Below are positions 1-9,232 of a DNA stretch of 64,000 bases, one piece after another. The notes under the pieces were generated by a model, which made no database searches, had not been told where the DNA came from, and saw only the letters and a program-made list of their open reading frames with translations. The stretch is from contig CAZXCB010000001.1 in assembly GCA_964639075.1 (NCBI GenBank), positions 22,567 through 86,566 on the forward strand. The letters run 5' to 3'. The DNA comes from JAENVU01 sp964639075 (GTDB taxonomy: Bacteria; Actinomycetota; Acidimicrobiia; IMCC26256; JAENVU01). Positions within the stretch are counted from its first letter, which is position 1; every line of letters begins with the position of its first letter. The translations under genes were made by a program, and so were the position numbers.

Positions 1-1222
1 CGTGGCGGAACCCGCCCGTCGGCGGCTCGGTCGAGTAGACGCCGAACGCGTGCTTCTGCACGCTCCCGCCGTTGGCGGTCACCAACCCGAGGCTCCGCGG
101 GTCCTCGCGCAGCACGCCGACCATCGTCGCGATCGCGTGGCTCACCGGGTTGTTCCACGGGCCACCCGCGAAGCAGAGCCCGCCGTACACGGTGAGACGC
201 CGCCGCGGATCGATGCGGAGCTCCTTGCACGCGAGCTGCACGGCCGACGGGAAGCACGAGTAGAGGTCGAGATGTGCAAGGTCGTCGACGCCGACGCCCG
301 CGAGCTGCAGCGCCCGGTTCCCCGCGATGCCGATGGCCGGCGACGCGGTGAACGCGAGCCGCTCGGACATGAACGGGTCGTAGCCGTCCGTCCCCGCGAG
401 CGGGAACACCCAGCGGTCGCGCGACACCCCGAGGTCCCGGGCGCGCTCGACCGACGCGAGGATGCACCCGGCGGCCATGTCGACGTCGGGGTTCGACACC
501 ATCCGCTTCGTGTAGGGAGAGCCGATCATCCGGTTCTCCGCGGTCGGCGTCGTGATCTCCTCCGCCGTGAAGGACTCGCGCCGCCAGGCGTAGGGGTTCC
601 CGGCCGCGACCACCGAGAAGTCGGCCCACATGCGGCCGACCTCGGCGAGGTGCTCGGCGAGCGTCCGTCCCGACGCGTGCCACAGCGCGTTCTCGTACAT
701 GGGGTACATGGCCGTGGCCGCGAGCACGCCACGCGCGGCCTCGGCCGGATGGAACATCTCGGTGATCGACACACCGTCGGACCACGTGGGCGTCACCTCG
801 TCGGCCTGGCGGACCCAATCCGGCTCGGCGCCGGCCTTCTTGGCCTGCATCCGCGTGCGGAACGCCTCACCACCGACGACGACGCCCAGGTCCGTCTCGC
901 CGCGCGCGATCGCGCCCGCGAGCCGGTTGACAAGCATCTGGGGGGTGTTGCCGCCCATCGACGGGAACCACGTCGCGGCGTCGGTCGCGCCGATCCCGTC
1001 GGCCACGAGCCGGCCCGGGTCGCGGTAGCGCCACGAGAAGGGTGGCACGACCGCCACGATCTCGGCGTCGGTCGACGCGCGCGTCGTGCCGGCGTCGGCC
1101 GCCGCGAGGCGCGTCACCTCGGTCATGAGCTCGTGGGGTTCGAGCGGCTCTTCGCCCTCGTCGACGCGGTTGACGAGCTGCCCGACGCCGATGATCACCG
1201 GCGTGCGCGGATCGATGGTCAT
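1..1222 (-). CDS. Thiolase-fold acetyl-CoA acetyltransferase / lipid-transfer-like protein (3' part cut by window edge)
   Basis: The frame is open from an ATG at 1222 down to the window edge, giving 407 visible residues and no stop. It begins MTIDPRTPVIIGVGQLVNR and later reads LAGVGVDDLAHLDLYSCFP and CKELRIDPRRRLTVYGGL, typical of the thiolase-like family labelled acetyl-CoA acetyltransferase in actinobacteria, usually about 500 residues with a C-terminal OB-fold part, which here would lie outside the window. A GAGAGGA ribosome site sits just before the ATG. The family is thought to act on acyl-CoA thioesters in lipid or sterol side-chain metabolism; the substrate is unknown. The upstream CoA-transferase, divergent across a small membrane protein gene, fits acyl-CoA chemistry. 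Confidence 0.8.
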   Translation of the reverse strand, partial: MTIDPRTPVIIGVGQLVNRVDEGEEPLEPHELMTEVTRLAAADAGTTRASTDAEIVAVVPPFSWRYRDPGRLVADGIGATDAATWFPSMGGNTPQMLVNRLAGAIARGETDLGVVVGGEAFRTRMQAKKAGAEPDWVRQADEVTPTWSDGVSITEMFHPAEAARGVLAATAMYPMYENALWHASGRTLAEHLAEVGRMWADFSVVAAGNPYAWRRESFTAEEITTPTAENRMIGSPYTKRMVSNPDVDMAAGCILASVERARDLGVSRDRWVFPLAGTDGYDPFMSERLAFTASPAIGIAGNRALQLAGVGVDDLAHLDLYSCFPSAVQLACKELRIDPRRRLTVYGGLCFAGGPWNNPVSHAIATMVGVLREDPRSLGLVTANGGSVQKHAFGVYSTEPPTGGFRH

Positions 1223-1259
1223 GATTCCTCTCGGACGCCGCGCGACGGATCGGCGGGAG

Positions 1260-1538
1260 TCAGGCGCGGCGTTCGGCGCGGTCACGCAGGCGACGACCGA
1301 TCGCGTACGCCACGAACGCGAGCACGACCACGGCGATCACCACGGGGATCGCGCGCCGCAGCGCGCTGACGGCCGCGTGCTCGACGGTCTCCTCGAGCAC
1401 CTCGAGGTCGTGCTCGAGCTCGCGCAGATGCCGCTCGTGGGGCGTCTCGGGCGCGGCGGTCTCGGGCGCGGCTGTCTCGGGCGCGGCGGGCTCGGACCCG
1501 TTCGGGGCACCGTCAGGGGGCGGGGCGCTGGATTCCAT
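1260..1538 (-). CDS. Small single-pass membrane protein with acidic Ala/Pro/Glu N-terminus
   Basis: This is a 92-residue protein. The N-terminal third is low complexity, with three PETAA-type repeats. A charged helical stretch rich in Glu, His and Leu (about residues 33-58) follows, then one hydrophobic segment (about 65-82, AIPVVIAVVVLAFVAYAIG) and a basic tail RRLRDRAERRA. The layout predicts an anchored protein with a coiled-coil-like extramembrane part. I do not recognise a family. The ATG at 1538 has GGAG 12 bases upstream. It is co-directional with the thiolase-like gene 37 bases downstream and could be its partner, but nothing proves this. Confidence 0.65.
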   Translation of the reverse strand: MESSAPPPDGAPNGSEPAAPETAAPETAAPETPHERHLRELEHDLEVLEETVEHAAVSALRRAIPVVIAVVVLAFVAYAIGRRLRDRAERRA

Positions 1539-1626
1539 GCGGGGGAGTCTCCACTCCCGGGCCGCACACCGCCAACCGACGGGCCGATCGGCGCGGCACG
1601 GGTTGAGGCCCCGAGCGCGATCGTCT

Positions 1627-2706
1627 ATGACCGCGCCGATGACGGACTTCCTCACGGGAATGCGGGTGCTCGACCTGTCCGTGTGGCGCCCGATGCCGCA
1701 CGCGACGCAGATCCTGGCGGACCTCGGCGCGGAGGTATTGAAGGTCGAACCACCCGGTGGCGACCCGATGCGGGGGTACCCGGAGATCTTCGCGTCGGTC
1801 GCGCGCGGCAAGCGCAGCATCGAGCTGGACCTGCGGACGCCGGCCGGGCGGGACCGCGCGCTCGCGCTCGCCGCCGAGGCCGACGTCGTCTGCGAGGCCT
1901 GGCGGCCGGGCGTGGCCGATCGTCTCGGCGTCGGGTACGAGTCCGTACGGGCCCGTCGCCCGGACGTCATCTACTGCTCGCTCTCCGGGTACGGAGCCGA
2001 AGGGCCGCTCCGTGACACCCCGGGCCACGACGTGAACTTCCAGGCGCTGGCGGGCGCCCTGGCCGCGCGCGCCGGCAGCCCCGATGTTCCCCGCCTGCCC
2101 GTCGCGGACCTCGAGGGCGGCACGGTCTGCGCGCTGCTCGTGTGCGCGGCCTGGGCGCGTCGAGTGAGCTCGGGCGTCGGTGAGCGCATCGACGTGGCGA
2201 TGACCGACGTCGTGGCATGGTGGGTCGGCACGACCACCGGCGTCGTCCACACCGACGCCGCGGGACCCACGTTCGGGTCGCCGGGCTACGGGACGTTCCG
2301 CACGCTCGACGGCGAGTGGCTCGCGCTCGGCGTGCTCGGTGAGCAGCGGCTCTGGGACGCGATCGCGCGCGCGCTCGACCTCTCCGGGCTGGTCGGGCTC
2401 GAGTTCGCCGATCGGCTCGCACGCACGGCGGAGGTGAACGACGCCATCGCGCGCGCGATCGCGTCGCTCGATAGCGAGGACGCGCTCACGCGCCTGGAGT
2501 CCGAGGGTGCGCCCGTCTCCCCGGTCCTCACGCCGGAGCAGGCGGCCGCACACCCGCAGCTGCGCGGCCGCGGCATCCACGTCCCGACCGTCGCCGGGAC
2601 CGTGGTCGGTCTCCCGGCTCGTCTCGGCGGCGCGACGCCGGAGCGATCCGCCACCCTCCCCGGCATCGGCGCCCATCCCGAGGGGTTCGGACCCCGCACC
2701 GGCTGA
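1627..2706 (+). CDS. CaiB/BaiF family (class III) CoA-transferase
   Basis: This 359-residue protein begins MTAPMTDFLTGMRVLDLS; a second in-frame ATG at 1639 is an alternative start. The class III CoA-transferase hallmarks are present: LADLGAEVLKVEPPGGDP near residue 40, RGKRSIELDLRTPAGR near 65, and DVIYCSLSGYGAEGPLRDTPGHD near 115, where the Asp of GHD matches the family's catalytic aspartate position. Such enzymes move CoA between carboxylic acids or act as racemases on branched acyl-CoAs. It is a little shorter than the usual 390-410 residues. There is no clear Shine-Dalgarno site, so the start is uncertain within a few codons. The substrate cannot be told. Confidence 0.85.
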   Translation: MTAPMTDFLTGMRVLDLSVWRPMPHATQILADLGAEVLKVEPPGGDPMRGYPEIFASVARGKRSIELDLRTPAGRDRALALAAEADVVCEAWRPGVADRLGVGYESVRARRPDVIYCSLSGYGAEGPLRDTPGHDVNFQALAGALAARAGSPDVPRLPVADLEGGTVCALLVCAAWARRVSSGVGERIDVAMTDVVAWWVGTTTGVVHTDAAGPTFGSPGYGTFRTLDGEWLALGVLGEQRLWDAIARALDLSGLVGLEFADRLARTAEVNDAIARAIASLDSEDALTRLESEGAPVSPVLTPEQAAAHPQLRGRGIHVPTVAGTVVGLPARLGGATPERSATLPGIGAHPEGFGPRTG

Positions 2707-2750
2707 CCCGGTGGCCCGACGTGCTCGGCGCACGGGTCGGCCGGCAGCGA

Positions 2751-5051
2751 TCAGTCCTCGTCGAACACCGTGACGGTGCCGGTCGGCCGGGCCAGCGCGA
2801 GCGCGCTCGCGCTGTCGAGCACGACGGTGAGCCCCTCGGCTCCCTCGATCGACGTGTCACCGTTGACGACGACGGTGATGACACCCGTCCGCTTGCCGGC
2901 GACGATGTTCAGGGTTCCCGTCTTGCCCGTGTAGTCGCCGTCGTTGGTCGCGGTCCCGTTCACCGTGTGGTACCTGACGACCGTCGTCGTCGCCTGACTC
3001 GCCGACAGCGTCACGGTGAGGGTCACCGACTTCGCGCCGGTGTCGCCCTCGATCACCGACGTGTCGCCGATCGAAGCGCCGAGCGCGGGGGCGGTGTCGT
3101 CGTCGACGATCTTGCCGATCGCGGTGTCACGGTCGGTCGGGACGCCGGAGGTCCCCGTGCCGGTGACCTCGAGCTTGAACGTCTCGGTCCCCTCGGGCGT
3201 GATGTCGCCCTTGACGGGGATCGAGATCTTGGCGGTCACGGCACCCGCGGCGATGGAGGTCGTCGCGGTCTTGGCGGTGTAGTCGGACCCCGCGGCCGCG
3301 GTACGGGCGACGGTCTGGTACTGCACCGGCGTGCTCGTCGCGCTCGGAGCTGAGAGCGTGACGGTGAACACGGCGTTCTGCGTGCCACCGTTGCCCTCGA
3401 CGAGCGTGGCGTCTCCGACCGAGATCGACGGAGTGACGGCGGTGTCGTCGTCGAGCACGGTCGCGCTCGCCTGGGTCGTCCCTTGCGCGGCGCCGTTCAC
3501 CGAGTTGACCGACAGGCCCAGCGTCTCGTCGCCCTCGACCGTCGCGTCACCCGCGACGACGACCGAGACGGTCGCCGACGTCTTGCCGGCACCGATCGAG
3601 ACGGTTCCCGCCTTGGCCGTGTAGTCCGAACCCGCCGTCGCGGTTCCGGCGACGGTGGAATAGGACACCGTCGTCGTCGACAGGCGGGCGGCCGAGAGCA
3701 CGACGCCGAACTTCAGGGTGTGAGTCGTCCCCGCCTTGCCCTCGTACGTCGACGCATCGGCCACGTAGACCGTGGTCGCGTCGGGCATGAAGGTCGCGGT
3801 CACGCCGGTCAGGCCGTTCGTGGTCACGTCACACGTGGAGGACGAGCCGGTGCACGCTCCGGACCAGCCCTGGAGGTGGTAGCCCGGGTTCGGGCTCGCG
3901 GTCAGGTGCACGACCGTCCCCCCGTCCACCGCGGTGAAGCACGTGGACCCGCAGTCGATCTCGCCCGGGTTCGCGTTCGCGGTTGCGCTGCTCGACACGG
4001 TGCCACCGTCGGTCGACACGCCCGGACCGGTCTTGACGGTCACGTTCAGGGTCGCCCGGTTGACACCGGTGCCCAGGTTCGCGGCGACCATCTGCCGAGC
4101 GATCATCGTGCCGACGAAGTTGTTGCAGTTGTCCGGGTCACCGGGGGTCTCGTTGCACGTGATCGAGTTGTCGACCGGGTCGACGGGTCCCGTGTACCGG
4201 TACGTCTCGGTGACCGTCACGCTCGCCTGGTCGCCCGGATCGATCGGGTCGTCGGGCTCGGTCTCGGTCCCCTGGTTCGTGCCCGGGTCGGGCTGGAAGA
4301 GCTCGGCGACGGAGGAGATCTGCGAGTTCGCGATCGCGCTCTGGACCTCGGGATCCGTCGCGAGGAGCTGGTTCACGTCGACCGGGTTCGGGCTCGACGC
4401 CTGGTACTTCACCACCCAGACCGCGTCCGGGAACTGTGGTTCGGACGGTTCGGGCACGACGGCCGGCGCGATCTCCGCGCGGACGACCTCCCCGGTCGGC
4501 GTCGCCACCACCCGCGGCACCACCGCGGCGACACCCGGCTGGACGAAGTAGTTGCCGGTCGTGGTCCCGCCGTACGGCGTCAGCACGCCGGTCGAGCCCG
4601 CCGACGAGCCGCCGAGGTCGCAGAGCCAGGAGTACCGCTGCGCCCCCACCGAGCCGTTGACGTGGACGCCGAAGTGGTTGACGCTGCCGATCGGCGTCCT
4701 CGCGCTCCACGCGCCGTTGACGTAGTTGGCCGAGTAGCGCACGACCACGCCGGAGTGTCCGTTCGGGAAGGTCGTGTTCACGGCGGGCTTGGCGGAGCCG
4801 TACGGGTTGCCCGGCCACGTGTAGCTGATCTGGGAGTCGGTGATGTCCTCGATCTCGACCTCGAACCCCTCGCACTCCTTGTCGGTCCCGTTCGCGACGT
4901 CGAAGTTCGTGGCGTACCCGAGGATCGTCGGTGACGAGGCGTGCGCCGCGCGCTCCGCGAACCCGATCAGCCCGCCGCACACGGCGATCGCGGCGAGCGT
5001 GATGCGCAGGACGCGGCGCGCCGGAGCGACCGGCGAGAAGCAGGCGAGCAT
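2751..5051 (-). CDS. Secreted Calx-beta repeat protein with an InlB-type bacterial repeat
   Basis: This 766-residue protein has a signal peptide, with basic and hydrophobic N-terminal residues followed by HASS. The N-terminal half is an undefined extracellular region. Around residue 385 comes a short repeat with GYHLQGWSGAC, the pattern of the bacterial InlB B-type repeat. The C-terminal third carries three Calx-beta domains (about 430-540, 545-650 and 655-766), each ending in a V.DDD-type acidic motif and containing the GTATAGSDYTAKAGT type signature. Calx-beta domains bind calcium and occur in adhesins and surface proteins. An in-frame GTG at 5099 would add 16 residues; I prefer the ATG at 5051, which precedes the signal peptide and has a GGGGG stretch upstream. 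Confidence 0.8.
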   Translation of the reverse strand: MLACFSPVAPARRVLRITLAAIAVCGGLIGFAERAAHASSPTILGYATNFDVANGTDKECEGFEVEIEDITDSQISYTWPGNPYGSAKPAVNTTFPNGHSGVVVRYSANYVNGAWSARTPIGSVNHFGVHVNGSVGAQRYSWLCDLGGSSAGSTGVLTPYGGTTTGNYFVQPGVAAVVPRVVATPTGEVVRAEIAPAVVPEPSEPQFPDAVWVVKYQASSPNPVDVNQLLATDPEVQSAIANSQISSVAELFQPDPGTNQGTETEPDDPIDPGDQASVTVTETYRYTGPVDPVDNSITCNETPGDPDNCNNFVGTMIARQMVAANLGTGVNRATLNVTVKTGPGVSTDGGTVSSSATANANPGEIDCGSTCFTAVDGGTVVHLTASPNPGYHLQGWSGACTGSSSTCDVTTNGLTGVTATFMPDATTVYVADASTYEGKAGTTHTLKFGVVLSAARLSTTTVSYSTVAGTATAGSDYTAKAGTVSIGAGKTSATVSVVVAGDATVEGDETLGLSVNSVNGAAQGTTQASATVLDDDTAVTPSISVGDATLVEGNGGTQNAVFTVTLSAPSATSTPVQYQTVARTAAAGSDYTAKTATTSIAAGAVTAKISIPVKGDITPEGTETFKLEVTGTGTSGVPTDRDTAIGKIVDDDTAPALGASIGDTSVIEGDTGAKSVTLTVTLSASQATTTVVRYHTVNGTATNDGDYTGKTGTLNIVAGKRTGVITVVVNGDTSIEGAEGLTVVLDSASALALARPTGTVTVFDED

Positions 5052-5171
5052 GTGAGACCCCCAGACGGCACCCGATGAACCGAGCGAATCGTCCACCACC
5101 GCATCACAAGGGAACCTCCCGACTCGGCAAGCATTCGGCCAAGTCGGCGCCGCGCGATCCCGGTCCGACGC

Positions 5172-6962
5172 TCAGCGGGAGGTGCCGGCCACCGAACGCA
5201 ACGGTGCGCGGCCGCGACGCACGAGGCGGCCCGGCCGTTCGCCGGTGTCGGCATCGTGGTCGCGCGTCGGGACGCCGGCGACCACGGTGGCGACGTACCC
5301 GGAGACGGGCTGCAGGTAGCGCTGCCCGCCGGCCGGGAGATCGGCGTGCATCACCGGCCGCCGCACGGTCAGGCCGTCGAGGTCGATGACGTTGAGATCC
5401 GCGCGGCGACCGACGTCGATGATGCCGCGGTCGAAGAACCCGTAGAGCGCGGCGGCGCGACTCGTCTGCTGCTCGACCATGTGCTCGAGTGGGATCGTCT
5501 CGCCGCGGGTGCGATCGCGGGTCCAGTGCGTGAGCTGGGTGGTCGGGCTCGAGCCGTCGCAGATGAGCTTCACGTGCGCGCCCGCGTCGGCGAGACCGAC
5601 GACCGTGACGGGGTGCACGATCATCTCGCGCACCGCTTCGAGGTCGCCCTCCATGTAGCCCGCACCCGGGAGCGAGACGACGTTGGTGCCGTCGGCCTCG
5701 CCCAGGAAGTCGTAGACGGCCTCGATCGCCGGCACGCCCCGCGCTGCGGCCACGAACCCGAATGCCCGCTCGAGCGGTGGCTCGTAGTCGACGACGTCGT
5801 CGAGCGGGAACAGGAAGGCGGCCGCGTCCTGCATCACCGCCGCGAACATCTCCATCGACCCGGCCTCCTCGGGAGTCAGGTCGGTCTCGGCGAGGATGCG
5901 CGCCTTCACCTCGGGGTCGCGCATCCGCGCGGCACGGTCCGCGAGCGGGAGCGCCGCGATCTCCCGGTAGGAGGGGCGGCGCATGAACGGGTGGTACCCG
6001 GCAAGGCTGCCGAGAATGCCCACCGGGCGCGAAGCCACCTGCGGGGACAGCTGCGCGCCCGCGGCGTTCGCGGCGACCGCGAAGTCGAGCACCGCGCGCC
6101 ACGCCTGCGCGTCGTCCACGTGCTGGACGGTGGTGAACGTGACCCGCTGGCCGGTCGCCCGAGAGATCGCGGCGAGCAGGCGCAGCTCCTCGTCCTGGCT
6201 GAAGCGCTCCCCGCCGAGCATCGCCATCGTGCCGATCGAGCTCGACGTGATCGCCTCGAAGACGCCTCCCCCGCCGGCGGCCATCCCCGCCACCAGCTCG
6301 GTGAGCTCGATGTCGCTCGCGTAGGTCCCCGGGACCGCCTCCCCGCTGATGGAACGGTGGAAGATCGTGCGCGAGGTCGAGAATCCCACCGCACCGGCCG
6401 CGGTCGCCTCGGCCACCAGCGCGCGCATCGTGGCGATGTCGTCCGCGGTCGCGTCCTCGTTGTGGACCCCGCGCTCGCGCATCACCTCGAACCGCAGCGA
6501 GCCGTGCGCGACCTGCGCGGCGACGTCGAGCGCGTAGTGCCGCGAATCCAGGAAGTCGAGGTACTCGGGGAACGTCCGCCACGCGCCCCAGGGCACCCCC
6601 TCGGACAACGCGGTCCCCGGGATGTCCTCGACGCCCTCCATGAGCTCGATCAAGGTCGCCTGCTCGCCCGGCGGGCACGGCGCGAAACCGACGCCGCAGT
6701 TGCCCATCACGAGCGTGGTCACCCCGTTGGCGAAGGACGGGTCGAGCGCGTCGTCCCACGTGACCTGACCGTCGTAGTGCGTGTGGACGTCGACCCAACC
6801 GGGAGTGACGATCGCGCCGGCGGCGTCGATGATGCGTCTCGCGTCGAGCCGCCCGCCGACGGCCGTGATGCGATCGCCGTCGATCCCGATGTCGCCGGTG
6901 AAGCGGGCGGCGCCGGTGCCGTCGACGATCGAGCCGCCGCGGATCACGAGATCGTGCGTCAT
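5172..6962 (-). CDS. N-acyl-D-amino-acid deacylase-like amidohydrolase
   Basis: This 596-residue amidohydrolase family 3 protein starts MTHDLVIRGGSIVDGTG. The metal-binding HxH motif is VDVHTHYDGQVTWD (His60, His62), followed by NGVTTLVMGNCGVGFAPCPPG, typical of D-aminoacylases. The C-terminus has GRRADLNVIDLDGL and DLPAGGQRYLQPVSGYVATVVAG. The family removes N-acyl groups from D-amino acids or opens related amides and lactams. A GGGGGGA ribosome site precedes the ATG. It is divergent from the ArsR gene. With the racemase/DUF1611 pair 5 kb away it hints at D-amino-acid use, but annotated members of this clade act on diverse substrates. Confidence 0.85.
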   Translation of the reverse strand: MTHDLVIRGGSIVDGTGAARFTGDIGIDGDRITAVGGRLDARRIIDAAGAIVTPGWVDVHTHYDGQVTWDDALDPSFANGVTTLVMGNCGVGFAPCPPGEQATLIELMEGVEDIPGTALSEGVPWGAWRTFPEYLDFLDSRHYALDVAAQVAHGSLRFEVMRERGVHNEDATADDIATMRALVAEATAAGAVGFSTSRTIFHRSISGEAVPGTYASDIELTELVAGMAAGGGGVFEAITSSSIGTMAMLGGERFSQDEELRLLAAISRATGQRVTFTTVQHVDDAQAWRAVLDFAVAANAAGAQLSPQVASRPVGILGSLAGYHPFMRRPSYREIAALPLADRAARMRDPEVKARILAETDLTPEEAGSMEMFAAVMQDAAAFLFPLDDVVDYEPPLERAFGFVAAARGVPAIEAVYDFLGEADGTNVVSLPGAGYMEGDLEAVREMIVHPVTVVGLADAGAHVKLICDGSSPTTQLTHWTRDRTRGETIPLEHMVEQQTSRAAALYGFFDRGIIDVGRRADLNVIDLDGLTVRRPVMHADLPAGGQRYLQPVSGYVATVVAGVPTRDHDADTGERPGRLVRRGRAPLRSVAGTSR

Positions 6963-7052
6963 GAGTCCCCCCAGCCGGGCTTCCGAGCCGGCAGCTCATC
7001 ATGGCGCGGACGCCGCGAGCCCGCGGCGTCCGATACGAGTACGCCAACTACC

Positions 7053-7066
7053 TGACGATATTGTCA
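7053..7066. promoter_or_regulatory. Likely ArsR-family operator
   Basis: The interrupted palindrome TGACGATATTGTCA (arms TGACGAT and ATTGTCA, 6 of 7 pairs) lies 27 bases upstream of the ArsR gene's GTG, in an AT-rich patch between divergent genes. Position and symmetry suggest autoregulation of the ArsR-SulP pair. This is inference only. Confidence 0.5.
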
Positions 7067-7092
7067 TCTTGTTCACTGATGAAGGAGTTCAG

Positions 7093-7452
7093 GTGCCCGA
7101 CCGCGAGCTGGGTCTCGCCCAGCCGATCTCGGAGATCAAGGCCGAGCTGTTCCGTGCCCTCGCGCACCCGGCCCGGATCCGGGCCCTGGAGGTGCTCGCC
7201 GAGGGGGAGCACTCGGTCGGCGAGCTCCAGCCGCTCGTCGGCATCGAGTCCTCCCACCTGTCCCAGCAGCTCGGGGTGCTCCGGCGCGCCGGGCTCGTCA
7301 CGACCCGGAAAGCCGGGTCGTCGGTCATCTACGCGATCCGCGACCGCGAGCTGGTGAAGCTGCTCGCCGCCGCGAAGCGGCTGCTCGTCAACTCGCTCCG
7401 CGAGTCCAACGAGCTGCTCGCCGGTCTCGGCGTCGAGCCGACGTCGAGGTGA
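7093..7452 (+). CDS. ArsR-family winged-helix transcriptional regulator
   Basis: This 119-residue protein starts at a GTG with AAGGAG six bases upstream, which is clearly better than the much longer open frame. It contains ISEIKAELFRALAHPARIRALEVLAEG, then HSVGELQPLVGIESSHLSQQLGVLRRAGLV (helix-turn-helix) and TTRKAGSSVIYAI (wing). No cysteine-based metal site (such as ELCVCD) is seen, so the effector is unknown. The stop overlaps the GTG of the SulP transporter (GTGA), so the two are translationally coupled and the regulator probably controls anion uptake. A palindrome at 7053-7066 is the likely operator. Confidence 0.88.
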   Translation: MPDRELGLAQPISEIKAELFRALAHPARIRALEVLAEGEHSVGELQPLVGIESSHLSQQLGVLRRAGLVTTRKAGSSVIYAIRDRELVKLLAAAKRLLVNSLRESNELLAGLGVEPTSR

Positions 7453-9116
7453 GCCGCCTCGGCACGCTCGGCCGGCTGCTCCCGCGCCGGTCCGACTACA
7501 CGGGCGTGCGCCGATCCTGGAAGCACGACGTCGTCGCCGGGGTGACCGTCGGGATCGTCGCACTCCCGCTCGCCCTCGCGTTCGGCGTCACCACCGGCAT
7601 GGGTGCCGCGGCGGGGCTGATGACCGCGATCGTCGCCGGCACGGTTGCCGCGGTCTTCGGCGGATCGAACGTCCAGGTCTCGGGACCGACGGGGGCGATG
7701 ACGGTCGTGCTCGTCCCGATCGTCGCCCGGTACGGGACACCGGCCGTCGCCGTCGTGGCGATGATGGCCGGCGTGCTCGTGATCGCGGCCGCGTTCCTCC
7801 GCGCCGGCCGCTACCTCGCGTACGTGCCCTGGCCGGTGATCGAGGGATTCACGGTCGGCATCGCGACGATCATCTTCCTCCAGCAGGTCCCGAACGCGCT
7901 CGGCGTGCCCAAGCCGGCCGGTGAGAACGCCGCCGCGGTCGCGGTGCGCGCGGTCGCGCGCTCCTTCGACTCGGGCACCCTCGCCGCCCTCGGCCTCGTC
8001 GCCGTCGTCGCCGTCCTCATGGTGCTGCTGCCGCGGCTGCACCGCACCCTCCCGGCGTCGCTCATCGCCGTGGCGGTCGCGACCGTCGTCGCCGAGGCGG
8101 CGTCGCTCGACGTCTCCCGCATCGGGACCCTGCCGTCGTCGCTCCCCCTCCCCGCCTTGCCGCCGGTGTCGCTCGACCAGGTGAGCCAGCTGTTCTCGGC
8201 GGCGCTGGCAGTGGCGCTGCTCGCCTCGCTCGAGTCCTTGCTCTCGGCCAAGGTCGCCGACGGCATGGCCGACACCGGGCGCCACGACCCCGACCGCGAG
8301 CTGTTCGGCCAGGGCCTCGCCAACCTCGCGTCGCCGCTGTTCGGGGGGATGCCCGCGACCGGCGCGATCGCCCGCACCGCGGTCAACGTCCGCGCGGGCG
8401 CCCGGACCCGCGTCTCGGCCCTCGTCCACGCGGCGGTCCTCGTCGCGGTCGTCTACCTGGGCAGCGGCCTCGTCGCGAAGATCCCGCTCGCCGCGCTCGC
8501 CGGGGTGCTGATGGTCACCGCGGTGCGGATGGTCGAGATGCACAACGTCCGAGCCGTCGTGCGCGCCACCCGCTCCGACGCGCTGGTGTTCGCGGCGACG
8601 GCGGTCGCGACGATCGCCTTCGATCTGATCGTCGCCGTCGAGCTCGGACTCGCGGTGGCCGCCGTCCTGGCGCTGCGGTCGCTCGTACAGACCAACACGA
8701 TCGTCGCGGAGCCGGGCATCGTGGCGACCGACGAGATCACGACCGACGCCGAAGCCGCCCTGATGGCCGAGCACATCGTCACGTATCGGATCGACGGAGC
8801 GCTCTTCTTCGGCGCGGCGCAGCGATTCCTCACCGAGCTGACGGCCGTCTCCGACGTCCGGGTCGTCATCCTGCGGCTCCCCCAGCTCCAGATGCTGGAC
8901 GCGACCGGGGCGCAGGCACTGGGCGAGATCGTGTCCGAGCTCGAGAGCCGCCGCATCACCGTGCTGCTCAAGGGACCGCGACCGGAGCATCTCCGCGTGC
9001 TGCACACCGTGGGCGTCCTCGACCGCCTCGCCCACGTGAACCACTGCTTCACCGACCTCGATGCTGCCCTCGCCCACGCACGGGTCCACCTGCGGCGCGA
9101 CCAGATCGCGTGCTGA
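7449..9116 (+). CDS. SulP-family anion (sulfate/bicarbonate-type) transporter with STAS domain
   Basis: This 555-residue protein carries the SulP core with about 10-12 membrane segments. Family signatures include VGIVALPLALAFGVTTG and FGGSNVQVSGPTGAMTVV. A cytoplasmic STAS domain follows (about residues 440-545; VVILRLPQLQMLDATGAQAL, with the conserved D.TG motif). SulP proteins carry sulfate, bicarbonate, chloride or dicarboxylates, and the sequence alone does not say which. The GTG start overlaps the ArsR stop, so they form a two-gene unit. No cysteine-biosynthesis genes are near, so sulfate uptake is only one option. Confidence 0.9.
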   Translation: MSRLGTLGRLLPRRSDYTGVRRSWKHDVVAGVTVGIVALPLALAFGVTTGMGAAAGLMTAIVAGTVAAVFGGSNVQVSGPTGAMTVVLVPIVARYGTPAVAVVAMMAGVLVIAAAFLRAGRYLAYVPWPVIEGFTVGIATIIFLQQVPNALGVPKPAGENAAAVAVRAVARSFDSGTLAALGLVAVVAVLMVLLPRLHRTLPASLIAVAVATVVAEAASLDVSRIGTLPSSLPLPALPPVSLDQVSQLFSAALAVALLASLESLLSAKVADGMADTGRHDPDRELFGQGLANLASPLFGGMPATGAIARTAVNVRAGARTRVSALVHAAVLVAVVYLGSGLVAKIPLAALAGVLMVTAVRMVEMHNVRAVVRATRSDALVFAATAVATIAFDLIVAVELGLAVAAVLALRSLVQTNTIVAEPGIVATDEITTDAEAALMAEHIVTYRIDGALFFGAAQRFLTELTAVSDVRVVILRLPQLQMLDATGAQALGEIVSELESRRITVLLKGPRPEHLRVLHTVGVLDRLAHVNHCFTDLDAALAHARVHLRRDQIAC

Positions 9117-9232
9117 CCCGAGTGCTCGACGCGCCGACGCCGCAGGCATCCCGTGCCATCCTCGTCAGGGTGAGGTCAGGCTTCTAGCCTTCCGGTCGGG
9201 TGGAGTGCGGACCCTCGGAAAGGGGGAGGCAC

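Noticed and set aside
2..1369. 455-codon plus-strand open frame
   Set aside because: It is the mirror of the minus-strand thiolase-like gene: its protein is an Arg/His/Gly-rich composition typical of shadow frames in high-GC DNA, while the minus strand reads as a known family.
2751..5099. GTG at 5099 as the start of the Calx-beta protein
   Set aside because: It would put 16 extra residues before a well-formed signal peptide; the ATG at 5051 is more sensible.
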